DNA from: Ulva prolifera
Lineage: Eukaryota; Chlorophyta; Ulvophyceae; Ulvales; Ulvaceae
Reading direction: 5' to 3'
Length of the DNA stretch: 64,000 nt
NCBI GenBank assembly: GCA_023078555.1
Contig: CM041196.1
Span: 5,095,658-5,159,657, forward strand
Part shown: positions 36,501 to 51,500 of the stretch, piece after piece
Numbering within the stretch: the first letter of the stretch is position 1
Layout: each line of letters opens with the position of its first letter
Program-made: the position numbers and the translations under genes
Notes under the pieces: generated by a model
Seen by the model: the letters and a program-made list of their open reading frames with translations, nothing else
Told to the model about the DNA's origin: nothing
Databases searched by the model: none

Positions 36501-39500
36501 GCCTGGTACACGCATTATTCTTCTCCATGCGCACATGTCCAAGCATGCATATGAGCTGACGCCCCTCCCTTTTCCGCGAGTCCCACACCCCCCTTGTAAA
36601 TCAGCCAAGGCAGCGCAGGAAGCCGCACCTGCTTGATCGTGAGCGCGGCCATGACGGTGTCATACTCCCCCTGCGCCTCCTTCAGAGCCGCCTGCTTTGG
36701 CGCGACCACCTTCGCCACCTCCTCGTACCGCTCCATCGCACACACCCACTTGCACAGCCCCTCCGCGGCGCTCGAGGCCTTCGCGGCGACGGCAGGCGTG
36801 AAGTCCGGGTTGCTCGTGTACACGCGGCGGATGGTCTCGATCAGGCGCGGCGGGATGTTGTCCTTGTCGTATGCCTTGAGGCTCGTCACGAAGTTGGGAT
36901 CGCCGAGGGCCTTCTTCGAGGGCTCCCAGTAGTCGTCGATCTTCTTGCCGCTGCCGCTCGGGTCGGGCACCTTGGCGGGCTTGAGGTCCAGGAGCACGCA
37001 AACCGCCTCCATCACGAGCTTGATCGCACCCGGCGGGTTCTTGAAGCTCTGCACGAGCTTGATGTCCGCCGGCTTGATCGTGTCCAGGGCCTTCCTGCAG
37101 CGCGTTCAGACCAGCCTCAACTCCGAGAGTAACATATGTGGGAGGCCACTTCATAACAGTGGGATCTCACATTCCAAGCAATGCAAGCGCACATGTTGCA
37201 CATATTCGGCAATGTGCCTGGTGCGAAGGAGAGGCGGTAGACACATCATTGTCCCAGACAATCTCAACAGCAATCAACACCAGAGGCTTCGCCCGGATCC
37301 ACTGAAACGCAACGCTGCTGCGTGCCTGCCACAAGGAGACAGCCACCCACATGTGGCACAAAACACTCCGCCAGAGCGTTCCCTGCCACTAGATATCCCG
37401 CAAACTGTGGAAATATATTTGCATAATCATACCGCTGTCATAGCCATAGGCACATCGACAACTCTGGCATCCGAGAAGCAGTACACGTCGCTGCCCTGAG
37501 GACGCTGCCGGCCTACTCCTGTCGCCTCACGATGACCAATTCGCACACCGTCATTGTTGAGGTGACAGAAGGAGAAAGAGAGCGCACAGGGCCGACTCGA
37601 GGACGGGCATCGCGACGGCAAGGGCGGCCTCGCAGTCGACCTTGATTGCGTTGGCGGCCGCGGCGGCCTCCTCGGCCTTCGCCACCTCGGCGTCCACGAC
37701 CGCCTTCTTTGGCTCCACCACCTCCGCCTTCTCGCGCGACACCTGCGCCATCAGCTCGTCCGTCTCTGCGACCGTCTGGATGAGGCTCGGCTGCAGCGCC
37801 TTGAGCTCTGTCTGCATGACCGCCACCTGCTGCTCTGTGAACTCCAGCTTCTCGAGACCCACCTGCACCGCGGCTCACCGTAAGCACCTGGGAGCAGCGC
37901 CGACGAGCGAAGTGCTGCCTCGGGAGTATTGCACACCCACATCGGCAAGATCGTCCTTGCTCTGAATATGTCCCAGGGCTGCCACGTCCATGCAGCAGCC
38001 AGAGCTAAGGTTGTATTCAGTTGACAAGTGGTGATGGCACACCGAGCCACGGGTGGCCGACGATGGGCTCAACACCTCAGCGTTGCAGATACGACAGCCT
38101 AGACCGTGTGGCAATCCAGTGATATGACCGCTATACCACTGGATTGCCACAGACCGCATTCGCTGCAGCGGCAGCATGCTCACAGCAGTCGTAGCAATGC
38201 ACGCACCGCGTATCGCTTCTGCTGCTTCGCGACCGCGCCGCGGCGGCGGTCGAGCAGCGTCGCAAACATCGTCAGCAGCTCCAGGTAGCTCGTCGGCGTC
38301 ACGTAGTTCACGCGGCCGGCCTCCGCGCGGAACCGCGCCGACAGCTCCGCCGCGCCGCGGTGGATCAGCCGGCAGCAGCCCGCCAGCCCGAGCGCCATCT
38401 CCGTGACGGCCGCGGTGTCCGTCGCGGACTCCTCGCCGGCGCCGCTGCCTGCGGCCGCCGCCGCGCTGGCGACGGAGGCCTGCGCGACGGGCGTGAGGAA
38501 CTTGGTGGCGACGGCGGAGAGCGCGTCGGCGGGCCAGGGCGTGTACCAGTCGATCGTGCAGCAGTTGACGAGGGACGGGAACTGCCGCAGGCGCTCCCTG
38601 CATGCATGTGTGCATGTGACCCATCGCATGCCTCACCACTGAGCCACCGGCGGTCAAGCGTGGGCTCTCGCTCCTGCGCCAGCGGTCCCCCCTGTGCACA
38701 CACCTTGTACCACACACTGGCAGTGCGGGTGCTGAGTCATGCACCACACATTGGCACTGCTGACGTTGCGCGGGTGTGTTGGTATGTGCTGCGTGTTGCT
38801 GATTGTGTGGGTGAGCGGTTTCCCTGGTGGTTGCTCACGGTGCTACCTGCCTTGCTTGCTTTGTCCTTGTGACACATTGGCAGTGTAGCGGGTGTTGGCC
38901 ACTGAAGGTCTGCTGTGGACCGATCGCATGGCTGCACGGAGATGAAGTGGAGCGCACCGGAAGGCGTCGCCGATGGGCGAGAAGCAGAGCACGATGTGGA
39001 GGTTGGCCTTGGTGCGCTCGACAAAGAAGTTCCAGAGGTCCGCGGGGGACTCGGCCGGGCGGCCGGCTTTGATGGCGGCGGGGCGCACCGCCTCGCACAC
39101 TGAGGCGCGCTCGTCGTACGGGAACAGGTTGGGCACCTCGCCCGAGTTGAGCAGCGCGTTGATGTCCTCCACGAAGCCCTCCAGTTTGATCTGGCTATCG
39201 CTGAAGAGGAACATGCACGGCTTGCCCTCTGCGCCGGCCCTGCACAAATCCAGCCGCGATCATGAAGCATGCACACCAGCTCCAACGCACGAGCTCTTGC
39301 AAACACAAAAGTTTTACAAAAGAGTGAACGGGAGAAAACAAACACCGAAACCGAATCTCATCCAAATCGAATGAATGCAAACACGAAGAAGCTGAGTGTA
39401 GCTGCATGATTCGAACAGTGATCGTTCTTTTTGAATCCAAGTCAGTCCAACGGTGAATGGCCATGTACAGTTGCTGAAAGTGCACGTTGTATGTGATCAA

Positions 39501-42500
39501 TCTTCGCGCAGAGGTCCCGACGATCTTCATGGCAAGTCGGGGAACAGCTTCGCGAGGTGGGGCGCGCACGTGCGGGTGAAGCGCTTGAGGTCGTCCTTCC
39601 ACTCCACGAGGCCGTAGCTCTTGCTGACCTCGATCTGCAGCGCGGCCATGCCGCAGATGGACGCCGAGAGGCGCGACAGGCTCGCGCGGCCCGAGCCGCC
39701 GACGCCGACGGCGAGGAGGTGCGCGCCCGGCTGCCGCAGGATGCGCGCGGCCCGCGCCACGTGCTCCGCGGCGTAGAGGAACACCGCCAGGTTCATCGGC
39801 CGCCGCGTGTTGGCGTTGTGGTCGGCCAGGAGGTCCTCCACCCGCGCCACCACCGCCCCAGCGTCCTGCATCCCACACAAACCCGACTGACACCACAGCA
39901 TCGCTAAGGCTCCAATGCAGCTGTACGCACACACCCACGGCCGCAGGCGTTGTCGAAGCAAGGCTGCTACACACAGCCGACAGCCGACAGAGCAAACATG
40001 CATCATGCATGACATCCATGCATGCAATAGAACAGATGCATTAGCAACACGATGACCATCAGCTCGCAAGCTAGCCATCAAGGCAACCGTGGCCAGTGAT
40101 CATTCACATGTCGGCGCGCTTGCGTTGTGTTTCCGACTGGCCGCTGCGTGATGCTGTCCAATGTTGACAAGGCCACACGACCAGCGCACGGTGCATCGCG
40201 CCACGCCGGCAGCCACACCTGCGCCTCGTCGTACTTCCGCAGGTGCGGCTCCTCCGCGGCCTCGTCCATGAAGTCCGTGAAGAACACGCTGCGCAGGTCC
40301 TCGAGGCCGGCCTGCGCATGCGCCGTCGGCAGCACGTGCCGGAAGGCGTCGTCAAAGTCGGTGCCAAGGCGCGCCGCCGTCACGTCCTTCACGTAGTTCA
40401 GCAGCCACAGCCGGTCGCCGTCGTCCGTGAGGCGGTCGTAGAAGACGCGCAGCGTCTCGTGCACCCAGAGGCGCACGAACTTGGTCGCGCCGGCGCGGCC
40501 GGGCGGGAGCGCGGCGGCCGGCAGCATCGTGAGGCCGAGGCAGACGCGGGCGACGTCACGGAGGTTGAAGAGGTAGTGCGACTTGGTGGGTGTGGGGAGG
40601 AGGGAGTCGGAGGAGGTGTTGTAGACGTCGATGGTCGCGAGGATGACGTCGCTCTTCATCGCAGCCACGTTGTCCGGGAAGCCCTCCTGCAGACGCTCAC
40701 GATGGCATGAGGTGCATGGCTATTCCGTCGTCTGTGTGCATATGCCTCGTACTAGCAGCCTGTATGTAAGGGTCAGCGACGAGTGGCTGTGCAAGCCAAA
40801 CCCTGCCCAGGCACACGCCGCATGCCACGTTGGAGCGCTTCCTTTCGGTCGTGTGTGTGATGGGAACATTTTGCAGCGTGCTTATCGTACTCGTGGGCGT
40901 CGAGCACCGTGCACGTCAATCATGTGATCAATCCCATGAGCAAGCATGGCCACGGCATCACAAAGGCATACTGCTATCAAGGTCTCATAAGGGATGTTGC
41001 TGGGAAATAGAGTCGACTTGATTTGCATAGATGCCGGACGTCATGCGCAGGTAAGTCTGAAGCAGACGCAGCAGCATCAGCGGCTGCAGCAGCAAAGGCG
41101 ATGCGCCATGCCAAGCAGCGCACCTTGTTGAAGAAGTGACCCAGGATGGTGCTGAAGATGCGGGTCATCGTTTCGCTGTCAAACTCGCAGATGCCGACGT
41201 GGTGGAAGTGGCGCGCGAAGCGGGGCGTGATGAAGGTGCGGCCGCCGCCCGGCAACCCCATCGCGGCCACAAACTGGCAGTCCACCATCTTGCGGAACGT
41301 GTTGGCCCGGTCGAACCTGCACCCCACCAGGCAGCCGTCAGCCCCCACATGGCCGACTCTTCCCTGCATGCCTATGGCTGATGACCGGGAGTAGACCACT
41401 CCGGAAGCGCACAATGGCAGCAGCGTCTGAGAAGCAATCTTGCTGTTAAAATTCCTGGCACCCTCTCAGGCCACGTTCCAGGCTAGCATGGGTGTGTTTG
41501 CAAGACCGCATGGCTAGAACATCCGCCGCTCCGGGTGCCGGCGCTGTGGCCCTGGGCGTCGTGGCACAACACCGGAGCAAATCGTTTTCAGCGGACAGGA
41601 ACACATACATACACGCAACCGTGAATAGCGGCGCGGCAACAGCAGCGCGGGTCGCACCAGCCCTCGTGGTCCATGTACTGCCGCAGGATCTCGATCGGGG
41701 GCTGCGCGCCGTACGTCTCCGGCTGCGGCATGTTCATGTCGTCGACCATCACGATCACGCGCTTGCCCGCCGCCGGCCCAAACACGCCCTTGCGGCGGCG
41801 GTCGAGCTTCGCGTCCACCATGTGCTGCGTCATGTTGGCCGTTGTGCGCGCCGAGAAGCCGACGACGATCGAGGGCGCGAACGCCGCCTGGGGCACGCTG
41901 TTGATGTACTTGAGCATGTACACCGACTTGCCGGTGCCGGTCGGGCCAACGAAGAGGCAGGGGTACCCGTGCGTGACGGCGAGGTCGAGGAGGTACGTGT
42001 ACCGCACCGTGTCCGTCGTTGGCACGATGATGCTCCCGATCTGCACCGGCCATGTGACCTCAGGGTCACGGCGTAATTCTCAAGAGGACCCAGCGTATGT
42101 GGCAACCCAGTGGTATAGCGGCCATATGACTGCCTGACCAGGGCCCGTGCACGCTGGGGACATCTCGTCAAGAGGGCGCTTGCCACTCAGCACTGCGGCA
42201 GTATTCTCTGGACGCACACACGACACATGATACAACGTTGCAGGAAGTGACGATGCTCGCGTTCTCTGCACAATTGCCTTAAGTGCATGCGTAGCTACAG
42301 CGGTGAAGAGAAATCCTAGAAAGGTGGTTTTTTGGTTGTGATGGCTCTGGTATCACGCAAGGTTTAGCGTTGTTATCTGCAGGAGTCGGCCTCAAAAGTT
42401 CAAACGTGCCTGTTCTGCATAGCTCGATGGGACTCGATGGCTGCAGAGTACCATGGTCTGACTGTGTGCACGGGAGGCAGGGCCAGCACCTCGGCATCCT

Positions 42501-45500
42501 GAGGGATGGCGGTCGTGTCCATGATCGCTTCCCACGCCTTGAACTTCCCGGCCTCGATGTCATAGAAGCTGCTGTACACCGTCGCGCCCTTGTCGGAGGG
42601 CAGCATGGGGCCCTTGAGCGTCACGTGGCCCGGCGGCACGTCCTCCTCGCCGGTGTACCTCTCTCCGGACGGGCCCTGGTACGCTGCATACGCACCCCGA
42701 GGCCACGTCACAGCCGCTGCTATCAGATCTCGATACACGGGCAGCTGGGTTGACCTCATGCATACTGGGGTGAATATGCTTGCTGCTGAAAGAGAAGCAG
42801 CAACCTGAAAACATGTGCCGGCCAGCCAACTGCACGGCTGTTGCCTGAGCAACACGGCCCCACACTGCCCTACATTCACGCCGGACACCACGCGACCATG
42901 CACATATTACAAACAGCGCTGATAGCGCACACGCAAGCTCGCCCGTCGCAGCAGCGCGGAAGAACACATCAAAGAGCTTCCGCCCGGCCGCCGTCGCCGC
43001 CGACGCGCCGATGCTCCACACGAGCGCAAACAGAAACACGCCCTCGCAGCGGCGCGCGGCCTCCAGCGGCGCGAGCCCGCCCTCCACCGCGGCCGCGAGC
43101 GGCGCCGCCACGGCCGACACGATGCGCTGCAGCGACGTCACGAGGTTGCCGTCGAGCGTCGGGGAGGCCTCCGTCGCCTCCCGCCGCAGCCACCGCAGGC
43201 TCACCGGCACGAGCCAGTCGAAGAGCGCGAGGAGGTGCTCGGAGGGCGCGCCCTGCAGGGGCTGCGGCAGTGTGTGCAGCCAGGAGAGTGTCAGCGGCCG
43301 CCAGCCGACCTGGCCGGCGTCCATGTACACCATGCCGCAGCGCGACACAGTCGCTGGCGACGCCACTGCCAGATCCATCACCTGCAGATCACCCACAGTG
43401 TGAGCCTGCCATGTCTCTGCTGTGCACATTTACGTAGTTTTTGGGCGCAAAGTTGGGATTTCGCACACACCGAGACCGGAACAGTCGGACAAGCATCTAA
43501 GCACGTCATGCAACATGGGGTGCACATGCAACATGTAGTAAGCCAAGGTTGTTCTGATGCAGCAGACCCATGCAGAAGGCGGATGTACAATGCGAACAAA
43601 GATGAGCCGTGCATACGAGATCGCGGCGGGCTGGAAGGGGGCAACCAGGACAGCTGGCACACGCACCTCGAAGATCATGTTCATCTGCGGGCTCATCTGG
43701 ATGATTTCGCCACTGTTCAGGCACAGCTTCTTGTTGTCATCGAGCACCTGCACATGCCAAGTTAAGCCATCACGAGTTGTGCTGTGTCCCTGTGAAGTTC
43801 CTGCGGTGCGACCAGCCGCACTGATTTTGCCCTTGCAGCACACATCAAGTCCAGCCATCACCACCGTCCGATCACACAGGCACCGCAAGCGGCCTGGGCG
43901 TTCATGCACAGGGCCACGCGGCCAGCATAATCGCGCCCGTTTGGTACGCTACATCACGCAGCGCCGCCATGCAAAGCTTCCAGGACCATGTATTTGTACG
44001 TGCTTGCACCCATTGAACCTCGTCTCCCCCAGAAATGAATGATGCTCTCCCACACAATTCTCTGATGTGGACATGTAAAGCAGCAGCTGTAGACACCACC
44101 CTCCTGCCCATGCATGCAGCTGAGTATGGGAGCGGCTGCGGACCGTGTTCATGTTCTCAATCCAGATTGCGTCCACAGGGCCGTCCAGGATGAGCCACTT
44201 GGTGTCGGGTGAGGGGTTGCTCGCGCAGGCGCGGAACGTGACCGCGAGGATGCCGTCGGCCCACTCGTGCGACACCGGGTCAAACTGGCCGTACAGCTGG
44301 CCCATGGTGATGGACTTGGGATTGATCACGTGGCACTCGACACGGTTCACCCCCGCCTCCCCAGCCTCCGACATCCGGGTCAGCGCATCTGCAACCAACG
44401 TGTCCACCATTACTCCATGTTGAACAGTGCTTCTCACATATGCTCCGCCCTGTGCTCAGAGCAGAGGTGGTCGACAGCGCAGGGTGCGTCCTACATATGC
44501 GTCGCAACGGGCGGGAATCTGCTGTGCGCCATCATGAAGTTGCTCGGCTCTATGCCTGCCAAGCATCCTCGAACATGCGTCCAGGTGTTCCCTTGCAGGA
44601 GTCCGCTAAGCCTTGCACCACCATTCCAGCCTAAACACAATCCACTAGAATGCAGGCGAGCTGGAAAATCTTGGCATAAGTCGTTCCGCGGCAGTGCAGG
44701 GAGGCAGGAGGCCGCACTTGCCAGCAGGCGGTAGGAGCTCGTCTTGGCGGCAAACGGGTGCCCGACGATCATGAGGCCGTGCCGCACGAGCACCATCTCG
44801 TACAGCTGGATCGACTTCATGAGGAAGTAGGGCGTCGGCTGCAGGTTGAGCTCCTCCGCCGCCGCCGTCATCGCGGCCTCCATCGTGCCGTAGTCCGCCT
44901 TGGGCAGCGTGACGCCGAGGAAGAGGTCCCCGACGATGCCCCGGAACAGCGGCACGTCGTCCGAGAGGAACTTGCAGAGGTTGACGTCGATGATGGAGCG
45001 CAGCATGAGCACAAACTCGTCCTCGTCCGGGAAGCGCTGCTTGAGGTTGCCAGCGGCACGCAGCACCGCCATGACCGCTCGCATACCTGCGCAGCCCCGC
45101 AGCGTGTCAGCGAGGAGACGTGCATCCTTTGACACCCGGAGCAGATAGGACAGAATCCGGTGACGGCAACAGGGGCCCGAGGAGACGTCAGCACATCACT
45201 GGACTGCCAGAAGCAGATGGCGCCAGCCCCGAATGCTGCGAAATGATGGATTAGAGCGACTGATTACTGAATGACCGACTCAAGGCAGCGACAGTCCCTC
45301 TCCAAATTTGAAACAACTGCCCATGTGGACACGGTCGTGTTGCCAGGCACGTGCACACGATCAACTGTTAGATCAAAACTGCCGCTGATCATTGGCAACA
45401 CATCAGAGGCTATTACATCACACCGTAATCGTAGTGATCTTGGCTGGACAGCTGCTCGGAGCAGAGCTTGTAGCACTGCACGATCTTCTTCGCGCACTCC

Positions 45501-48500
45501 CGGGCCTGCAGGTAGCCGAACGAGAAGAGGATGATCTCTGAGATCATCGCGTAGTCGGGAACCATCATCGCGACCGTGCGGAACAGCGCCTTGAGATTGT
45601 CCGGTAGCTCCGAGCGGCCGGCGTACCCCGGGTTCATCGTGATGGAGCACCACGCCGACCACTTGAGCTGCATCTCGGTGCCCTCAAACGTGAAGCGCCG
45701 CAGCTTCGCGCCAACGGCCCGCTGGATGTCGAGGACCTGCTGAGCGACCACCGACAGCACCTGCAGCCAGGCGCCTGCCTGTGTGAGCGCCAGAGGGCAC
45801 ATGCAGTACAGCAGTGAAGGCCGTGCACTCTGCCCGCAATTGATACGTTATCGCCCAAACCACGTGAAGCACCCTGCGGATTTTTCCTGACACTCCGCAA
45901 TGCCAATGGGCCGGCAGCCGGCTTGGTCACAGCCAACCCAGCATGCATGCCCAAGGTTGCAGCCTGATACAGAGTAGCATATCCCTTGTTGCCAAGCAGC
46001 ACCTACAGTATCCCCGGCTGGGTGGCAAAAGCAGCACGCCAGCAGTCAAGGGTCGCTGCTGAATATGCCACACCAACTGCTCCCAGACCAAGTGCGCCAC
46101 ACAGCAGCCCAAATTGGCCTCCAGGTGGAAGTTTCAGGCACCGACACTGCCAGCTGGCGCACTGACGCACATTGTTCTCAAAGACCAACATGACCTGGGA
46201 GGCCTACCTCGAGGTCGATGCGGTTGAACTCGTCAAAGCACGCCCACGCGCCGCTGGCCGCAAGGCCCTTGAAGAACTTGCCCATCGCAATGTAGTCCAG
46301 AGAATCGGAGCAGTTGAACACGACGCACTGCCGCGCGAGCGCCTTGGCAAGATCCTTCGTCGTCTCGGTCTTGCCGGTGCCGGCCGGGCCTTCCGGTGCG
46401 CCGCCGAGGGTGAGGTGGATGGCGCCGGTGAGGGTGCGGTAGCAGCGGTCCGTCAGTGGCGTGATGACCAGCCGACTGCTGTTTCCCAGGTACTCGTACC
46501 TGCACCAGTGCCACCCTAGGTCACCAGCCCATAATAATATATACTCTGGGATGGAGTTCGATGGCCAACGTCATCTGCGGAGAGCAGAACCACAGCACAG
46601 CATGTGAGTTCTACCAGCATGCCAGAATTTTGTACAGGACTTTGTTTGTGTGATGTAGAGTGGTGCTTTCATGGGGTACACCAATGCCACTGGGATCCGG
46701 AAGTAGGCTACAATGCAAGTGGGCACATTACAGGCCACGGATCATGACATAATTAGATGCTCCTGGCGTTGGCTGTATCACTGCCACCAGCAGTTCACCA
46801 CTGCCGCTTACTAGAAGCTCCTGGGACAGACACCGGCCATACACTGCAGGCACCATGCGCAGTGGGTGAGGGGCGCACCCGAACTCGAGCTCAGCGGACA
46901 TCATGTGCATCATGATCGTGTTGCCCTTCTCGCCCACCGGATCCTCCACCCAGTAGCTCCGCAGCTGCGCCTGCCAGTCAAAGTCGCTCTGCGAGGAGAC
47001 GGCGCCGGCGGCGAGCGCGGTGACGACGTCGCGGGCGTGCACATCCATCACCACCAGCGCCCCGAGCGTCGCGCGCTGCAACTTCGTCAGCTGGCCACGC
47101 ACCAGGTCCACGATCTTGAGCAGGTCGCTCCTGCACACCGCCACGGATCTTGCGGCCCAGCCTCGCACAAGGTAATAGATTGCTTCAGGTACAGTGCGCA
47201 TGCAATGCGGACACCAGATGCACATGGCAGAAGCTCGGGCCACTGCATGGCAGAGCATCACAACAGACTACAAGGAGTTGTAACCATCAGCATGGATCAG
47301 AACGTCCACATAACACACACACAATCAGTACAAGGCGTCATCGAACACACACACTACAGACACAATTGTCATGCCAAGCCTTGCTCTGGTGGCTTTGGCA
47401 CAAGCCGGCGATGCCCAGAGTCCAGTAGCTGTTTCAGGCGCCGAAAGCTGATTGAAACCGAATATATAGCTCCACAAAGCGGCAGACGCACCACTGCCGC
47501 CAAAGAATCGGAACTCATGCACACCGACACACTGCCCAACGACGGGGCGCAGGTCTCCAACGGCGCAACCCACACCTGCCCGGTCGTCCAAGGCAGAGTC
47601 ACCAGCACATCGTACGCACAGGCTCACGCACGACCGTTGTGCCACATCGGCTTCTCTGTTTACCATCAAGCCAGCAAGTGCTCAAGCTCACGCAGGTACA
47701 GGCAGGCAAGAATGTTGAAGGGGCGCACGTGCACTTCTCCTCAAAGCCCTTCACGGCGCCGCCGTCGCCGCCGCTCGCCGCGACCAGCGCTGCCGTCGCG
47801 CCCTCCGTCCAGAACACCGACGCGACCGCGAGCACGACCATGCCCGGCCAGCGCAGCACCCACTCCTGCCGCGGCGTGACCGCGTAGTCCTCCACGCCCG
47901 CCGCCGTCGCCGCATGCACGGCCGCAAACATCGCGGCCTCGGCCTCCAGCAGCCAGCGCTCGACGGCGCCGCGGGCGCGCGCGGTGTCCACCGGCGCCGC
48001 GAGCGGCACGCTCTCACCCTCCACGGACGTGAGGTGCGTGATCGCGAGCGCGTCGGTGAAGGTCAGGCTGTCGACGCCCTCGAAGCACTTCTTGAGGTGC
48101 GGCTGCACCCGCGTCGGGTCCTTCGTCTCGCTGAGGATCTCGAGCATCTCGTCGTTCGACAGGAAGAAGAACCTGAAAGCGCAAGGCCTCTCATCGTCCA
48201 GCTCTGTCTCAAAGTCAGGCATCGTGCCTTCTGATTCCAGACCATTGTGCGGTGATAATCCGTTGCCTGCCGTGGGGTCCTGATGGGCCGGCTTTGACGA
48301 GGTCAGTCAACCATACAGATGTACATCGTGCATTGATACCCAAAGAACGACAGACAGGCCGGTCTCGACTGAGGCAGCAACGAATTTGGCAATGAATGCT
48401 GCCATACACATCATGCAGCCATGTATTGCTGTGCAGTTGGAGCGGAGTGCACCGCCTTGGGTCGATGGGCGTGCAGGCAAGCTCTGGCACAGGCGGGTGG

Positions 48501-51500
48501 GGCCGCACCGGGGGAAGAAGAGGCGCTTCTTCTCGAGGTACGCCGCGAGGCCCTTCTGGATCTCGTCCAGCAGCCCGTTGCACTCCCGCAGCGACTCCAG
48601 CGCCTCGGAGTCGCGGCCCAGCGGCAACGCAGCCGGCGCTGCGACTGCACGCGACATCACGTCCCGCCAGGAGGCGTCCACCGAGGCGAATTTCTCACCC
48701 TCCTCCGGCATCTGCTTCACGATGTCTGCAGAGGAGAAGATGGGCTCCAGGTACAGCCACGTTGCCTGGCAGGCCAGCCATGCGTCCAGAAGGTCCTGCA
48801 ATACAGTCAGGCATTTGGGTCCTCGACAGAGGCTGACGATCTGCACCACTGGTAGCCTGACATGGACCACGCAGGGGGGCCTGTGCAATGGAGATTAGCC
48901 AGCGCACTTCAGACGCAGAAGAGACAGGTTCAATGCGATATTCGATGAGCACAGCAAATGAGATGGCAACAACGCTGCAACGTAGGCAGAAGTTACCGCT
49001 GTGGACTGACTAAACCTCCACGATACTCAAAGTTGTAGAGCAGAGCAGCAGGGACTGGCTGGCCACAGGCCTTAGATGCAGGGGCTCCGGCAGAATACAG
49101 TCTGCAGTGGCACCTGCAATGTCTGAAGGGTAGCCTCATGGCCTGAGGCCCGCTCCCGGAACGGAGCGACAAACGGCGAGGCGCTGATGGCCTGGATCTT
49201 GACAATCTGGTCATCCAGGATGGTCTGCACGTCGTCGGTGCCGCCAACGATGCACGTCCCCGAGTCCTTGTAAGGTGTTGTCTTGAGCTCCACGCCTTCC
49301 CATTCCTGCACCACAGGCACCAGCATCATCTCACCACCCAGCATCTTGACCCAGCCTAGGGTCACAGCATGGTGCCAGCACATCAACGGCACGATCTCGA
49401 GATAGTGAGTGTGCAACATGATGCGTCACAAGCCTACAACCATCAAGCCAAAACTTTTGCCACTGTGATATTTCAAAGCCCCCACGGCACGTTGACTGCA
49501 TGTGGAGACACATCACGCTCAGCAATCACATGCTGCAGTATGTGCAGTTCACAGTGCGTACACTGCAAATTGAATGGTTCACAACCCGATAGGCCAGATA
49601 GCTGTAGCATGGCAATGTCAACACAGAGGTAAGCAGATAAGACAGAGCCCTCAGGATACAGGCCAGCCGTGATCCAGCACACAAGCGCACCATCTCCATC
49701 TTCTCGAGCATCTTCAGCATAGAGTACTCCTTCGAGGCGTTTGTAGCGACGGTCTGGACCTCCTCGAGGTTCGCGAGCACGCCGCTGTCGAGCAGCTGCT
49801 GCACGTGCACCGGCGCGCCGGCCTCATACTCCTGGCCGACGATGCAGAAGATCTTCTCCCAGTGACGCTCCTGTAGCGCCGGGTTTGCGAGCTGCACCCA
49901 GCCCGCCACGCCTCATCACCGGACAGTTACTCAAGGACATATCTTGTGTAATTGGACGTTGACAATGATAGCGGATACGCTCAAGCTATGCACTCGATTC
50001 GAGATACAGATGGAATCACGTACGGACGCAGTGTCAGCATGGTGTTCAATCGAATGACTCTGACAGCCTCCCGGCGGGCGGCGGTGCCATTGCACACAGG
50101 GACCGGCGGGCCCATGTGTCCAGCCCGCAGGCACGGACGCGGGGCTGACAACACCATGCAGGGGCCACTAGGGGGCGGCTCACCTCCTGCAGCAGAGGCA
50201 GCTGCTCCTTGAAGTCGTCGAGGTCGGCCTTGAGCGCCTTCACGACGTCGTCATTGGCGCGCGACTTCAGCATCTTGTAGTTGTGGCGGTTCGCCTCCTC
50301 CACCGCCGACTGGATGCTGTTGGGGTCTAGCTCGCTCACCTGGACGAAAGCGCCGCATCACAGTCTCAGCACGTTCTCAGCCCACCTTCCATCGCCCTTT
50401 GTTGGCACCCCAGCAGGGCAGACGCTCACCAGGCCTCTGCTGAGAACAAAACTCCCACAACGAGGGCATATGTGGTTCCGTTAATTGGGAGTAGTCAACG
50501 TCCCCTTTAGGACACAGTTCAGTAAATTCATATTTATTTTACTCTACAAACACGCGTGATCGTGCAGTCATGCACTCACACGCAGGCGGATGAATATGGG
50601 CGGGTGACGCGAGCGAAGGCCGCACCGGGCATGTCATCCAGGCCTCCCGATTCTGCCGGAACGTGCCGAGCAGGTCCCACTTGCTCTTGTGCAGTGCGAG
50701 GTCCTTGCGGGCGACCTCGAGGCTCGAGAAGTCGGGGCTCGGCACCTCCAGCAGCTTGGCGCACTCCACGAGGTCGTCCCGCTTGCGTGTCACCTCCATG
50801 AACTGCACCACGCGCTTCACATATGGCACGCGTTGCTGAATTGAGCACAACATCACCGCGCAAGGCGCCTCCGTAGTGAAACCCCGGCTTGCTCACAAGC
50901 ATGCACACAACCCAAGGGAATGACATCATGATTAATCAAAGCTGTGCTGGGTTCCACTTCTAGCCTATCCAGAGCACGCGCGCTGAACTTCCCTACCGAT
51001 GTCAACTGTTCATGACCAGTCCGGTATGATGCGCCCCGCAGACAACGAGGAAGGAGAGCGTGTCGAGGGAAGCCCGCATCGGCGACTCTGGTCGATTTGC
51101 GACCTCCTCCCTTTGCCGCTGTCCAGCAGCAGCATCCCCCAGCGCCACCACAGCACCTCAGCGAACAGCACGGCTAGCTACACGGGGCATCCACGGAATG
51201 GTAACTACCCTACAGTAGGAGGGAGCCGAGCAAATGCAGTGGGGAGCGGCACCTCCTCCTCCAGGCCGCGCAGCTGCGCCTGCATCGCGCCGGCGTCCGC
51301 CGCCGCATCGTCGTAACGGCCGGCCGCGCAGTCCACCGACACGTGCTGCGCCGAGTCCAGCAGCGCGGCGGCGGCGGCCGTGAGGCCCTCTGCGTGGCCA
51401 TTGCGGTGCGCCGCCGCAAACTCCTGCGCGCCAGCGAGCGCGGCCGTGTAGGCGCGCACGCCCTCCTGCATGTCGCTGAAGAGGACCTCGTCGTCCGGCC

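Noticed and set aside
38360-38872. 170-codon plus-strand frame
   Set aside because: Antisense shadow of dynein exon 27 and the adjacent intron.
41492-42076. 194-codon plus-strand frame
   Set aside because: Exact antisense of dynein exon 22 (AAA3). Its Arg/His-rich composition is the shadow of GC-rich coding sequence.
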